From NCBI GenBank assembly GCA_963728295.1, contig CAVSKB010000005.1, positions 1-64,000 of the forward strand: 64,000 nt of DNA, given 5' to 3'. Positions 18,665 to 28,436 of the stretch are shown in pieces. The notes below the pieces were generated by a model, which was not told the DNA's origin, did no database searches, and saw nothing but the letters and a program-made list of their open reading frames with translations. Position numbers and translations under genes: made by a program. Numbering within the stretch: the stretch's first letter is position 1; the number at the start of each line of letters is the position of its first letter. This DNA comes from DATJKD01 sp963728295. GTDB lineage: Bacteria; Pseudomonadota; Gammaproteobacteria; Steroidobacterales; Steroidobacteraceae.

Positions 18665-19951
18665 TCAGACGCTCTGATTCATCGAGAAGCCGTAGAACTC
18701 GTTCACCCCGGTGATGGCGGTATGCACCAGTTCGCGCTCCGCAACGCTCAACGCCGGATTCCAGATATCCAGGATCAGCACGGCCCGCGGCGTGTCGCTG
18801 TCGTTCCATGCCTCGTGCTCGATCGTATCGTCGAAAATGAGTGCCTTCCCCGGTTCCCATTCGCGCTGCTCGGCACCCACGCGAAAACCGCAGCCGGGCG
18901 GAACGATCAGCGGCAGATGGACGACGAGGCGCGTGTTATTGACGCCGGTGTGCGGAGGAATCCGGGTCCTGGCATCGAGGATGGAGAAGACAGCCGTCGG
19001 GCTGCAGCCCGCTACTTCGCAGCGGGGCCAGCTCTCGAGTGCGGCGACCGTCCGGGGGCAACGTTCAAGGTGCTCCGGATACGCGACACCCTCGCGCCAC
19101 AGGAAATAGACGCCCCAGCGACGGGACTCATGGAGATGGCGCAACCCCGACTCCTGTGACCCGCCCCGTCCGTGGGACATGTAGGGTTCGAGCACCTCGT
19201 CTCCATCCGACAGGACGCTCACAAGCTCCTCACGAATATCGTCGGTCGCGGCCTCGATCGAGGCTAGCCAGGGGAAATCGCTGCGCTCGTAGAACTCGAT
19301 GGCCGGCAGGTAGGGGAAGTACATGAACGAAGGCTGTTGCCGGTAAATCCGCTCCTTCTGCACCAGCGTCGCGAGGCACCGGTCGAATCGGCGCAGCGGC
19401 TGATCGGCGTAGCGCGCTCGCAGGGTCGTCAACCGCTCCTCGAGGAATCCTTCGAGCGCTCGATTATTTGCATCGACGGCCGCCCGGGCGTGCACCAGGA
19501 CCTGATCCATCTCCGGTGGCGTCCGGATGCCAGGAGCCAGGGACTGAAGTGCCGTGCGATAGGCGGCGGCGGCCGCGCGCGGTTTGTTCTGCAGCTCAAG
19601 CAGCGACGCCTTTTGCAGCAGCGCGCGGAGGTTGCGCGGCTCGATCGCAAGGACACGCTGGAGCGCAGCCATTTCCTCGTCGAGGCGGGCGAGCCCGCGC
19701 AGCGCCGCGGCGAGATTGAGCCACAGCGACGGATTGGAAGGCTCGGCTTTGACCGCCTCGGTGAGAACCTGGTAGGCGCCCGACGAGTCGCCTGCGGCCA
19801 GCCTTTCCCGCGCCACTTCATTGAGCACCCGCGGGTGCCGCGGAGCCTCGAGCTCCGCCTGCCGCAACAGCCGCCCCGCATCGTCGACGCGCCCGCCCTG
19901 ACGGGCCTGTGCCGCCGCATCGATCAACTGTTGTATTCGCGCACCATCCAT
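18665..19951 (-). CDS. TPR-containing aspartyl/asparaginyl beta-hydroxylase
   Basis: 428 residues. The N-terminal half consists of TPR-like repeats (ARQGGRVDDAGRLLRQAELE, SLWLNLAAALRGLARLDEEM). The C-terminal half is a 2-oxoglutarate/Fe(II) oxygenase of the AspH family. Iron-site motifs are PPHTGVNNTRLVVHLPLIVP and ALIFDDTIEHEAWNDSD, the two histidines spaced as in AspH. An arginine-containing strand follows (PRAVLILDIWNP). It hydroxylates Asp/Asn residues of proteins or small substrates; the target is unknown. It is convergent with yjbQ, with only 5 nt between stops. Intact frame. Confidence 0.9.
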   Translation of the reverse strand: MDGARIQQLIDAAAQARQGGRVDDAGRLLRQAELEAPRHPRVLNEVARERLAAGDSSGAYQVLTEAVKAEPSNPSLWLNLAAALRGLARLDEEMAALQRVLAIEPRNLRALLQKASLLELQNKPRAAAAAYRTALQSLAPGIRTPPEMDQVLVHARAAVDANNRALEGFLEERLTTLRARYADQPLRRFDRCLATLVQKERIYRQQPSFMYFPYLPAIEFYERSDFPWLASIEAATDDIREELVSVLSDGDEVLEPYMSHGRGGSQESGLRHLHESRRWGVYFLWREGVAYPEHLERCPRTVAALESWPRCEVAGCSPTAVFSILDARTRIPPHTGVNNTRLVVHLPLIVPPGCGFRVGAEQREWEPGKALIFDDTIEHEAWNDSDTPRAVLILDIWNPALSVAERELVHTAITGVNEFYGFSMNQSV

Positions 19952-20165
19952 GTGGCTGAGTCCGCTGATCCCAGGTACAGCTCTCGCCCGACCTTACCAG
20001 AGGTAGCAACGACCGACGCTGGGAACGGTGCACCGCTTACCGCAATTTTCGGGCGGTCCGGCGCAAAGAAAATTCGCGGCACAGGATGGCCGCCTGGTCA
20101 ACATCGTCCCGACGAGGTGGCCGTTGCGAGCACGCAACAGCTTCATGCGCGTTTGCGGGTTGGAG

Positions 20166-21534
20166 TCAGGTCGGGATGACGAGGCGCGCGAGGCAGCCGG
20201 TGGCGTCGTCTCGGTTCGTCAGCGTAAGCGTGCCGCCGTGGGCCTCGGCGACCTGGCGCGCGAGTACGAGGCCGATGCCGCTGCCGCCCGGCTTGGTCGT
20301 GAAGAACGGCACGAACAGGTTGTCGGGGTTTGCGACGCCGGGGCCGTTGTCCTCACCTCGAAGACCACGCTGTCGCTGCTCCGGATGGCGCGCAGCTCGA
20401 CGGGCGCGCCGCATCTGTGGGCGTCGCCTCGACCGCGTTACGCACGAGATTGATGAGCGCCTGCTGGATCTGGTCGGCGTCGCCGCGGAGCGTGAGGCCG
20501 TCGGCCGCCGCGAATTGCACGCGGCCCGGTGGTTGCACGGCGGCGACCTGCAGGAGGATCGCCGCGGCGTCGCAGTTCGCGATCGTGGGCTCCGGCATAC
20601 GCGCGAGCTCGCTGTAACGCGACAGGAAGCGCCGCAGCGACTCCGCACGCTCGGCGACCAGCGCCAGGTTCTGCGCGAGCTCCTCTCGCTCCGCCTTGCG
20701 CCGGCGCGCCGGCCGCGAGCGCATCGCGGCTCGTCTCGATCACCGACTTGATCGGCGCGAGCGAGTTGTTGAGCTCGTGCCAGATCACGCGGATCAGGCG
20801 TCGCCAGGCACGGCGCTCCTCCTCGCGCAGCGCCTGGCTCAGGTCCGTGATGACCAGCAGCCGGAACGGCCTGCCTCCCTCGTGGAACACCTCGCGCATC
20901 ACCTGCCAGCGGCCGGCGTGTCCCGGGAACGCATGCGACTCGCTCGAGACCGGCGGCCCGTCGAGCAGGCCGTCGAGACCCAGGTCCGTCGCCGACAGTC
21001 CCACCAGGGCATGCGGGTGGCGCTTGAGCAGCGCGCCCGCGGCGCGGTTCGCGAGGCGGATGCGGTCGTCGCCGTCGAAGGCGAGCACCGCGACGTCGAT
21101 CTCCGCCAGCACCTTGTTGAGGAGCGCGGACGCCTCGACAGCCTCGAACCTCTGCCCGCGCAGCGTCGCACCGAGGCGGTTCGATTCGAGCACGATGTCG
21201 CCGAGTGCATCGCCCTTGCGCGCGTAGCGTCCGCGGATCCGTAGTCGCCGCCGCGCAGCGCCTCCAGCAGGTTCGCGATCGAGCGCATCGGGTCGACGGT
21301 CGCCTTGTGGACCGCGATCGCGAAGCCGACCCAGGCGCCGACCAGGAGCACGACGAGCAGCCGCTGCACCGAGGCCGCGATCGGTGCGTCGCGCAGCAGC
21401 AGGAAGGTGGCCAGCAGCGCCGGCAGTCCGCCGGCGAGCGTCAGCAGCACGATGCGCGACTGGAACGTCAGGCCGCGCCGTCGCGTGACCGGGCGGCTGT
21501 ACAGGGGCTTTCTCGGCTCGCTTTCGTCCGCCAC
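20166..21534 (-). CDS. NtrY-like sensor histidine kinase (several frameshifts)
   Basis: Membrane kinase: basic N-terminus, two membrane helices (FQSRIVLLTLAGGLPALLA and LLVVLLVGAWVGFAIAVHKA), HAMP-like region, PAS domain (LAEIDVAVLAFDGDDRIRLA). The phosphoacceptor is His in RVIWHELNNSLAPIKS. The ATPase has NLVRNAVEATP (N box), EDNGPGV (G1) and GSGIGLVLARQVAEAHGG (G2). Breaks near 21234, 20712, 20405 and 20358 fit losses of 2 or 4 bases from GC-alternating runs. It lies last in a minus-strand run with the TonB receptor and the sigma-54 response regulator, its likely partner. Confidence 0.87.
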
Positions 21535-21584
21535 GGCGCCGAAGTCTGCGCGTTCACCAATAGCTGCGCCAGTTGTGGCGCAAG

Positions 21585-23648
21585 TCAGAAGCGATAGCCA
21601 GCGCCAATCTCATAGGTATCCGGGTATCCGGGGCTCGACTGGAAGAAAACCTGGTGGAAATAGTCTTCCCTCGTCAGATTGTGGCCCGACGCAAAGGCGT
21701 ACCACTGCTCGTTCGGCGATTCGAATCTCAGCAACAGGTTCAGCAGACCAAAGCTGTCCTGCGCGAAGTCAGGATCGTTCTCCTTGGTGAAGAAGATACT
21801 GCTTCGGTAGTTGTACTCGAGTCGGGCCGAGAGCGTGCCCAGGTCCCGCACCGGCTGCTCATAGGTGATCGCGGCGCTCGCCGCCCACTCGGGTGCACGA
21901 ACCAGGTCGTTACCGGAATACGTTTCACCGGATTGATCCTCTGCGAACTCGACGAACTCGCGCTTTGGCATCCAGACGACCCCGCCGGAGACCGTCAGTC
22001 GATCGGAAATCTCAAACGTGCCTTCGGCATCGATGCCATAGAGCTCGGCCTTCGCGGCATTGGCCACGTCGACGACCGGCGCATTGCCTTCCAATGTGAC
22101 TGTGCTTACCTGCAGATCGTCGAAGTCGTAGTAGAAGGCTGCCGCGTTCAATGTCAATCGCCGGTTCAGCCATTGCGACTTTCCGCCTGCCTCGTATGCG
22201 GTCAGATGCTCAGGTCCAAACTCGTCGAGCTCGCCGCCACGCGCCGGGCCAAAGCCACCACTCTTGAAGCCTGTGGAGACGCCTCCGTACAGCATCACGT
22301 CGTCGCTGGCGGCATATTGCAGATCCAGGCGCCAGGCCAGGTCGTCCGAGTCGGAGCGGTCGGACAGCTGCGTCGGGCTGTCCTGAGCCCCCGTACTGAT
22401 CGTGTCCACCCGATGTTCTTCGCGGTTGAGGCGCAGCCCGCCGGTTGCGCTCCACCGTTCGGCGAAGTGCAGGGTCGTCTGGCCGAAAATGGCAGCCGCT
22501 TTCTCGCGTGACACGGAAAAGTCGTTGAGCGGGTTCGGGTTGAGGCGCGGGAGGAACTGATCGAAATCGCTGGTTGCATCAGCATCGAAGTAGGAGATGC
22601 CGACGAGGCCGTCGATGAAACCCGTGCCGTGCAGCAGAAGCTGGATTTCCTGAGACCATTGATCGTATTTGAGCGTGCCTCCCCTCACGCAACCCTGCAG
22701 CATCGGCAGCCCGGCACAGTCATCGGCGTTGTCAGTGCGACTTCGGGCATAGCCGGTAATGGCACGCAACGTCCCGAATCCGAGGTCGTAGTCGAGCGTC
22801 ATGCTGGCATTGTCGTTTTCGGTCACAAGAAACGGGTTCGCCAGGGTGACTGTCGTCAGGTGGATATCGGACGGATCGATCAGGAAATCCGGGTGCGGCG
22901 TCCAGAGGTCACCGCCCGCGCCGTCATCCCGCACACGCTGTGCCATGACGTCGAGGCGTGCGCGATCGCTGATGGCGAGTTTCAACGAGGCTCTCAGCCC
23001 CCAGAAATCGCTCTCGGCAAATCGCCTGTCATCGACCGAGTTCCTGATGTATCCATCGCTCTCCGAGGCGATAAAGGCGAGCCGAACGGCGGCGCTCTCG
23101 CTCGCAAGATTGACGTGACCTTGCGCGCGCGCTGTTGCGTAGGTTCCGTAGGCACCCTCGATATCCGCGCTGAAGTGGTCCTCCGGCGCCTTCGTGATGA
23201 AGTTGATCGAACCACCGGTCGCGTTCCGACCATATAAGGTTCCCTGCGGACCCTTGAGTACTTCGATGCGCTCGAGGTCGAACATCCGGGCTATGGCCAG
23301 GTTGGCGTCCCCCAGGTAGACGCCGTCCAGATGCGTCGCCACCGACACGCCGCTGCCTCCCTGGTCAGAGATGCCGCGCAACGCGAAGCGAGCGCCAAAG
23401 AGTCCGACGTTGTTGACGACGAGGCCGGGGGTGTTGAACTGCAGCTCGTACAGGCGGGTCAGGTTCGCTTCATCGAGAAAATCTCCCGACAGCGCCTGGA
23501 CACTCATCGGAACGTCCTGCAGATTTTCGGCGAATTTCCGCGCAGTGACGATGATTTCCGCAAGCGGCGCCTGAGCGATCGTCGTTACCGGCAGCCAGAC
23601 GCCCAGGACGAAGACAGTCCCTTGCAGCCACGCGGCCGGCCTTCTCAT
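21585..23648 (-). CDS. TonB-dependent outer-membrane receptor
   Basis: Intact 687-residue receptor. It has a signal peptide, a TonB-box-like segment EIIVTARK at about 31-38, a plug domain (VPMSVQALSGDFLDEANLTR; GPQGTLYGRNATGGSINFIT), then a beta-barrel ending in aromatic YEIGAGYRF, as outer-membrane proteins do. It takes up a ligand (siderophore, glycan or other) with energy from TonB. It starts 27 nt after the periplasmic gene at 23676 and is followed after 50 nt by the kinase. Being flanked by a two-component pair suggests signal-dependent uptake or stress control. Confidence 0.92.
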   Translation of the reverse strand: MRRPAAWLQGTVFVLGVWLPVTTIAQAPLAEIIVTARKFAENLQDVPMSVQALSGDFLDEANLTRLYELQFNTPGLVVNNVGLFGARFALRGISDQGGSGVSVATHLDGVYLGDANLAIARMFDLERIEVLKGPQGTLYGRNATGGSINFITKAPEDHFSADIEGAYGTYATARAQGHVNLASESAAVRLAFIASESDGYIRNSVDDRRFAESDFWGLRASLKLAISDRARLDVMAQRVRDDGAGGDLWTPHPDFLIDPSDIHLTTVTLANPFLVTENDNASMTLDYDLGFGTLRAITGYARSRTDNADDCAGLPMLQGCVRGGTLKYDQWSQEIQLLLHGTGFIDGLVGISYFDADATSDFDQFLPRLNPNPLNDFSVSREKAAAIFGQTTLHFAERWSATGGLRLNREEHRVDTISTGAQDSPTQLSDRSDSDDLAWRLDLQYAASDDVMLYGGVSTGFKSGGFGPARGGELDEFGPEHLTAYEAGGKSQWLNRRLTLNAAAFYYDFDDLQVSTVTLEGNAPVVDVANAAKAELYGIDAEGTFEISDRLTVSGGVVWMPKREFVEFAEDQSGETYSGNDLVRAPEWAASAAITYEQPVRDLGTLSARLEYNYRSSIFFTKENDPDFAQDSFGLLNLLLRFESPNEQWYAFASGHNLTREDYFHQVFFQSSPGYPDTYEIGAGYRF

Positions 23649-23675
23649 GACGGGTCGCCTGCGCGTAGGCGTGGC

Positions 23676-24185
23676 TCACTCGTCGGCGACGTCCTCGGCC
23701 GGCTCGTCGTCGCAGCTCCCCTTCGGCGTGAGCCGCTCGAGCTGCTTCAGCTCCGCGTCGTGCTTCTTCAGGAAGTCGACGTTGGCCCTGGACACGCCAG
23801 GTGGCAGCGCGCCCCCGGGCTGGCTGACGGCCCAGGCCGCCATGCCGTTCTGCAGCAGCGAAAGCGAAAACACCATGTACTCCCGCGACGTCATGCCGGC
23901 GGACTGTATCGCCGCCCTGGCACCGGGCACGCCATCGAGCTTTGCGGCCATCTGATCGAGCGACTTTGCTTCCGTGTCTTCTTCGTCGCACGCGCCGCGC
24001 GCCTGATCCGGCAGCGCCGCAAGCTGCTTCGTCGCCTGTGAGTATTTCGCGAGGCCAGCTTCGGTGAGCGTGTAGCGCAGCACCTCCTGCGCATCCGCGT
24101 CCTGGGCCTGGGCGAGGTGCGGTGCGATGAGCAACATCGTCGTGGCAGCCAGAAACGTGCCTGCGATGCGATGTGATGTCGGCAT
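23676..24185 (-). CDS. periplasmic protein of unknown function
   Basis: 169 residues with a signal peptide (hydrophobic FLAATTMLLIAPHLAQA). The mature part is helical and acidic, with two cysteines (ARGACDEEDTEAKSL and PKGSCDDEPAEDVADE). It contains GMTSREYMVFSLSLLQNGMA, a block seen in uncharacterised Proteobacterial periplasmic proteins. It lies between the response-regulator gene (43 nt upstream) and the TonB receptor (27 nt downstream), all on the minus strand, so it is probably part of that operon. A periplasmic partner of the receptor is an inference. Confidence 0.7.
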   Translation of the reverse strand: MPTSHRIAGTFLAATTMLLIAPHLAQAQDADAQEVLRYTLTEAGLAKYSQATKQLAALPDQARGACDEEDTEAKSLDQMAAKLDGVPGARAAIQSAGMTSREYMVFSLSLLQNGMAAWAVSQPGGALPPGVSRANVDFLKKHDAELKQLERLTPKGSCDDEPAEDVADE

Positions 24186-24228
24186 GATCCCCCCTTCGCT
24201 TATTATGAGCCTGGCCCAGCAATCGACA

Positions 24229-25597
24229 CTAGAGCTCGTCCGGCTTCAAGCCGAGCTTCTCGAGCCGGCGGTACATTGCGCTCCGCGAGAGGCCGAGCGC
24301 ATCCGCCGCCGCCGTCACGCTGCCGCCGTTGCGCCTGATCGCGGAGCGGATCAGCGCGCGCTCGGCGTCCTCGAGACTCATGTCCTCGAGCGACGGTGGC
24401 CCCGCCTTCGCCGCCGAAAGCCGCAGGTCCGCCGTGCCGATCTCGTCGCCCGCCGCGAGCAGGAGGCTGCGCTCGACGACGCTGTTGAGCTCGCGCACGT
24501 TTCCCGGCCAGGCGTACTGCTGCAGCGCCGCGATGGCGCCGGCGTCGAAGCCGCTTCACCGCGCGCCCGTATTGCGCGGTCTTCCGCGCGAGCTGCGCGC
24601 TCGCGAGCTCCAGGATCTCCTCGCGCCGCTCGCGCAGCGGCGGCAAGCGGATCTCGACGGTATTGATGCGGAACAGCAGGTCCTCGCGGAAGCGCCCGTC
24701 GCGGATCAGCGCGGGCAGGTCCGCATTGGTCGCGGAGACGACGCGCACGTCCGCGCGCTGCGTGCGCGAGGAGCCCACGCGTTCGAACTCGCCGGTCTCG
24801 AGCGCGTGCAGCAGCCGCGCCTGCTGCGCTGGCGGAACGTTGCCGATCTCGTCGAGAAACAGCGTGCCGCCGTCCGCGAGCTCGAAGCGCCCGGTCCGGT
24901 CGGCCCTGGCGTCCGTGAACGCGCCCTTCACGTGGCCGAACATCTCGGTCTCGAACACGGTCTCCGGCAGGCCGCCGGCGTTCACCGAGATGAACGACTT
25001 CTCCGCGCGGTCGGACCAGCCATGTATGAGTCTCGCGAGCAGGCTCTTGCCGGTGCCGGGCTCGCCGGTGATCAGCACGCTCGCCCCGGAGCGCGCCACC
25101 TGCCGCGCCATCCGCACGACCTCCTGCATCGCGCGCGAGCTCGCCACGAGGTCCGTGCCGTCGGCACCGCGCAGGATCGCATTCTCGTCCGCGAGCCGGC
25201 GGCCCCGGCGGCGCGCCTCGGCGAGCTGCACCTGGTTGCGCAGGAGGGAGGTGAGGCGCTGGTTGTTCCAGGGCTTCTCGAGGAAGTCGTTGGCGCCGTT
25301 CTGCATCGCCTTCACGGCGAGCCCGACGGTTGCCCACGCGGTCATCACGACGACGGGCAGGTCCGGATGCTCGCGGTGCAGCTGCTCGACGAGTGCGACC
25401 CCCTCCTCGCCCGACGTGGTGTCCCGCGAGTAGTTGAGGTCGACGAGCGCGACGTCCACGTCCTCGCGCCCGACGATATCGAGCACGCCTGCGGGCGAGG
25501 TGGCCGTCGTCACCTCGAAGCCCTCGCGCTTCAGCAGGAGCTTGAGCGCGGAGAGGATATCCGCCTGGTCATCCGCAACGAGTATGCGCGGCTGCAT
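24229..25597 (-). CDS. NtrC-family sigma-54-dependent response regulator (one frameshift)
   Basis: Receiver domain at 1-120 (acidic pocket DDQAD, phosphoacceptor in VALVDLNY, lysine in NDFLEKPW). The AAA+ domain has Walker A GEPGTGKSLLARLIHG, Walker B GGTLFLDEIG, and sigma-54 loop GAFTDA in place of the usual GAFTGA. A break near 24552 is cured by restoring CG (AVKRGFDAGAIAALQQYAW). The C-terminal Fis-type helix-turn-helix (GGSVTAAADALGLSRSAMYR) ends the protein. It is probably phosphorylated by the kinase at 20166. Promoters under its control would be sigma-54 type; I did not find a convincing -24/-12 site by eye. Confidence 0.92.
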
Positions 25598-25635
25598 CCG
25601 GCGAATCGTGCATGGGCGTCACCCGTAGCGCAATG

Positions 25636-26180
25636 CTAACCCCGGGACAGGTACGTCATGATCTCCGACTTGTGCTCGTTACTCGCGAGCCAGGCTCTGA
25701 ACTCGTCGACGCGCGCCAGGGGCTCGTCGCCTATCACCCGGGCCAGGATCGAGCGTCGCGATTCCTCGGCAAGCTCGCGGCGAATACGGCTCTGCCATTC
25801 GTCAGTAAAGATCGCCGGCATGATGTGGCTCAGCTGAAGCGCCTCGAGCAGCTCCCACTCGCCGCCGTCCAGCCAGGCTTCGTCGCACAGGCCGCAGACG
25901 TCCAGGCGATTCGACACGGTCCCGCTGACCTTGTACTTCATCATGATGCGGGCGCACTTCGGGCAGGTGAGCGCCGCGGTCGAGTCGTTCGTCGCGACGG
26001 CGCCGACTTCGAATCCGAAGCCGCAGGTGACGGCACGAGATGCTTTTGCGTCTCGGCCCAATGCCGGTAGTGGAGCAAGGACACGAGGCTGCCGTTACAC
26101 GTGCCGCAGCCCATCGCGGCCAGATGCTCCTCGATCATCGTGGGCTGCAGTTTCGGTGACTTGCATCGTGGGCATTTCAT
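25636..26180 (-). CDS. zinc-ribbon (TFIIB-like) protein (one frameshift)
   Basis: Two zinc-binding blocks are visible. The N-terminal one is MKCPRCKSPKL with MGCGTCNGSL. The second is LTCPKCARIMMKYKVSGTVS followed by DVCGLCDEAWLDGGEWELLE, the zf-TFIIB domain typical of small bacterial proteins. The two halves are in different frames and meet near 26030-26045. The C-terminal helical part (DEWQSRIRRELAEESRRSIL) may be a binding tail. It lies 38 nt upstream of the response-regulator gene on the same strand. The role is unknown. Confidence 0.72.
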
Positions 26181-26284
26181 CGAGTACCTCCGCGCGGGGA
26201 TGCGTCGACACCCGCCCGTCCTGTGGCGGGGCTGGTGTCGTAAGTTGGCATCAATTCTAACTGCCCAGGAGCGGGACGCGATGA

Positions 26285-26770
26285 TCAGACTTGGCGCAGG
26301 TCCTTTTCATAGCGCCATACTTCCAGGCGCATGGTTCCCTCAGGAGTAGCCAGCTCGTCGATCACTGTTCCGGAACGATGCCATCCGCACTTTTCATAGA
26401 ATCTCGCAGCCCGGTCATTGCCGATCGCACATGTAAGCCATGCGGTTTCGACACCCCTGGCCAGAAGTCGTGCCTCGGCATCGGCGATCAGCGCTGCAGC
26501 AACGCCTGAGCCACGCGCCCGCGCCCTTACGAAGAGTTGATACAGCTCATCACCCCTCAGCATCGAGAACCCGACGGGCGCGCCCAGCGGCCCGGCGACG
26601 CGCACTTCCGCGATTGCCGCCTGCAGGCGGTCTCGAAAGCGCTCCCGCGTGCGACGGCGGGTGAGCTCCACAGGCACGACTGCCTCATGCCCGTCTCGCC
26701 AGGCCTCGTACCAGACCGTCGCCAGCTCCTCGAGCTCAGATTCGTGGGCGTCTCTGACTATGACAGGCAT
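26285..26770 (-). CDS. GNAT-family N-acetyltransferase
   Basis: Intact 161-residue GNAT fold. It has an N-terminal strand/helix VIVRDAHESELEELATVWYE, the acetyl-CoA pyrophosphate loop VRARARGSGVAAALIADAEA (Q/R-x-x-G-x-G/A pattern), and the C-terminal NDRAARFYEKCGWHRSGT, the usual Y-E-x-x-G-[WF] block. The substrate is unknown. A badly degraded copy of this same gene lies at about 35560-36140. It is divergent from the second yjbQ copy. Confidence 0.87.
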   Translation of the reverse strand: MPVIVRDAHESELEELATVWYEAWRDGHEAVVPVELTRRRTRERFRDRLQAAIAEVRVAGPLGAPVGFSMLRGDELYQLFVRARARGSGVAAALIADAEARLLARGVETAWLTCAIGNDRAARFYEKCGWHRSGTVIDELATPEGTMRLEVWRYEKDLRQV

Positions 26771-26815
26771 AGGTGCCGTCTATAGTTAGCTGCAGTGTGT
26801 CGAGGGAGTCCAAGG

Positions 26816-27235
26816 GTGCAGACAACGTTCACAGTCCGGACTTCGGGTCCAGGCCTTTACGAGTTCACCGAGCCGGTGACCGATTTCGTGCGTGCGAGCG
26901 GCTCCGGGGAGGGGCTGTTGACGCTCTTTGTCCAGCACACGTCCTGCTCGCTATGCATCCAGGAAAACGCGGACCCGGACGTGCGGCGCGATCTCGACGA
27001 GTTCTTCCGGCGGCTGGTACCCGCCTCCGACGACCCGTCGATGCGCTGGATCAGGCACACGACCGAGGGTCCGGACGACATGCCGGCCCACATCCGGGCG
27101 GCGCTGAATGCGGTGTCCCTGTCGATCCCGGTGTTTGGCGGCCAACCGGCGCTCGGCGCCTGGCAGGGCATCTACCTGTTCGAGCACCGCGACCGGCCGC
27201 AGACGCGCCGGGTCGTGGGACATTTGAGTCGCTGA
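26816..27235 (+). CDS. YjbQ-family (UPF0047) protein, copy 2
   Basis: 139 residues, almost identical to the protein at 18240-18659. Changes seen: TLTV to TFTV, EQVTDF to EPVTDF, RWVRHT to RWIRHT, and VTGGQPVLG to VFGGQPALG. The nucleotide identity continues a little past the stop (CATTTGAGTCGCTGATCAG in both). It starts with GTG at 26816 preceded by AAGG. Here it is not in an operon with the lyase but sits between divergent GNAT and convergent aldo-keto reductase genes, so this looks like the inserted duplicate. Confidence 0.88.
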   Translation: MQTTFTVRTSGPGLYEFTEPVTDFVRASGSGEGLLTLFVQHTSCSLCIQENADPDVRRDLDEFFRRLVPASDDPSMRWIRHTTEGPDDMPAHIRAALNAVSLSIPVFGGQPALGAWQGIYLFEHRDRPQTRRVVGHLSR

Positions 27236-27286
27236 TCAGCGGTACCACCCGGCTTGGGGGAAGCGCGTTGTGTACTGACCCGCAAC

Positions 27287-28348
27287 CTAGCGCACCGGCC
27301 GCGCGGCGAGCGGGAGGCCGAGCGCCTCGTGCGCCTGGCTATCGGCGACCAGGGCGCTGAACCAGTTGGGATACGGCAGCGTGGGCTGAGTCGCCGTGTC
27401 GAGCTGTGCCAGGTCCTCGGCATCCAGGTTGATATCCGCGGCACCGAGATTCTCGTCGAGCTGTTTCACGTTGGCGGCGCCTACCAGCAGCGTCGAGACC
27501 GTCGGCCGGGTCAGCAGCCATGCGAGCGCCACCTGCGCCGGCTGTGCGTCGTACTTACGGGCGATCGTCTGCATCAGCTCGATGAGGTCGTAGCCGCGTT
27601 CGCGGTCGTGGGGCAGGAACTCGAAGCTCGCAAGGCGCGCGCCCGGATCGCCTTTTGGGTTCGCGCGCGTGTACTTGCCGCTCAGGAATCCGCCGGCGAG
27701 CGGACTCCACACCATCACGCCGATCCCCGCATCGGCGCAGAACGGCACCAGCTCGTGCTCGAGATCGCGCCCCACGAGCGAGTAGTAAACCTCGGCCGCG
27801 CGGAACGGACTCCAGCCGCGAGCGCGCTGCACGCCGACCGCCTTCGCGGCGAGCCAGGCAGGCCAGTTCGAAAAGCCGACGTAGCGGACCTTGCCTTCGC
27901 GCACGAGAGTCTCGAGGGCCTCGATGGTCTCCTCCATCGGTGTCAGCACGTCGACCTTGTGAACGAGATAGACGTCGATGTAGTCGGTGCCGAGACGCGT
28001 GAGGCTGCCTTCGATGGCGGCGAGAATGTGGGCCCGCGAGAGGCCGGTGTCGATCAGCGCAGGGCCCATGCGATTGCCGACCTTGGTTGCGATCACCACG
28101 TCCTTGCGGCGCGCACCGATCGCCTTGCCGAGCATCTGCTCGGACTCGCCGCCGGCATAGACATCGGCGGAGTTGAAGAAGTTGACGCCGCGGTCGATGG
28201 CTCGGGCCACCAATTCGCTCGCCCCCGCCTGGTTGTTTACTTTGAAGGTGGATGCGAACGGGCCTTCCTTGATCGTTCCAAAGGTCATGCTGCCGAGGGC
28301 GAGCCGCGACACGATCAGCCCAGTGTCACCAAGTCGAGCGTACTTCAT
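27287..28348 (-). CDS. cytoplasmic aldo/keto reductase
   Basis: Intact 353-residue AKR of the YajO/YghZ-like type. Tetrad positions are FNSADVYAGGESEQMLGKAI (Asp, Tyr), VIATKVGNRMG (Lys) and VYLVHKVDVLTP (His). The C-terminal cofactor segment is TLLVGAANVKQLDENLGAAD. There is no export signal, unlike the reductase at 16320. It converges on yjbQ copy 2 and is divergent from cardiolipin synthase 1. The substrate is unknown; a general NADPH-dependent carbonyl reductase is likely. Confidence 0.9.
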   Translation of the reverse strand: MKYARLGDTGLIVSRLALGSMTFGTIKEGPFASTFKVNNQAGASELVARAIDRGVNFFNSADVYAGGESEQMLGKAIGARRKDVVIATKVGNRMGPALIDTGLSRAHILAAIEGSLTRLGTDYIDVYLVHKVDVLTPMEETIEALETLVREGKVRYVGFSNWPAWLAAKAVGVQRARGWSPFRAAEVYYSLVGRDLEHELVPFCADAGIGVMVWSPLAGGFLSGKYTRANPKGDPGARLASFEFLPHDRERGYDLIELMQTIARKYDAQPAQVALAWLLTRPTVSTLLVGAANVKQLDENLGAADINLDAEDLAQLDTATQPTLPYPNWFSALVADSQAHEALGLPLAARPVR

Positions 28349-28436
28349 GGGCGCACTACCTCACGCTTCGCATCTTCCCAATTGAAGGGTAACACTTACA
28401 CTTGCCGGCCTGAGCCACGCATGCAAGATTCCCGCG

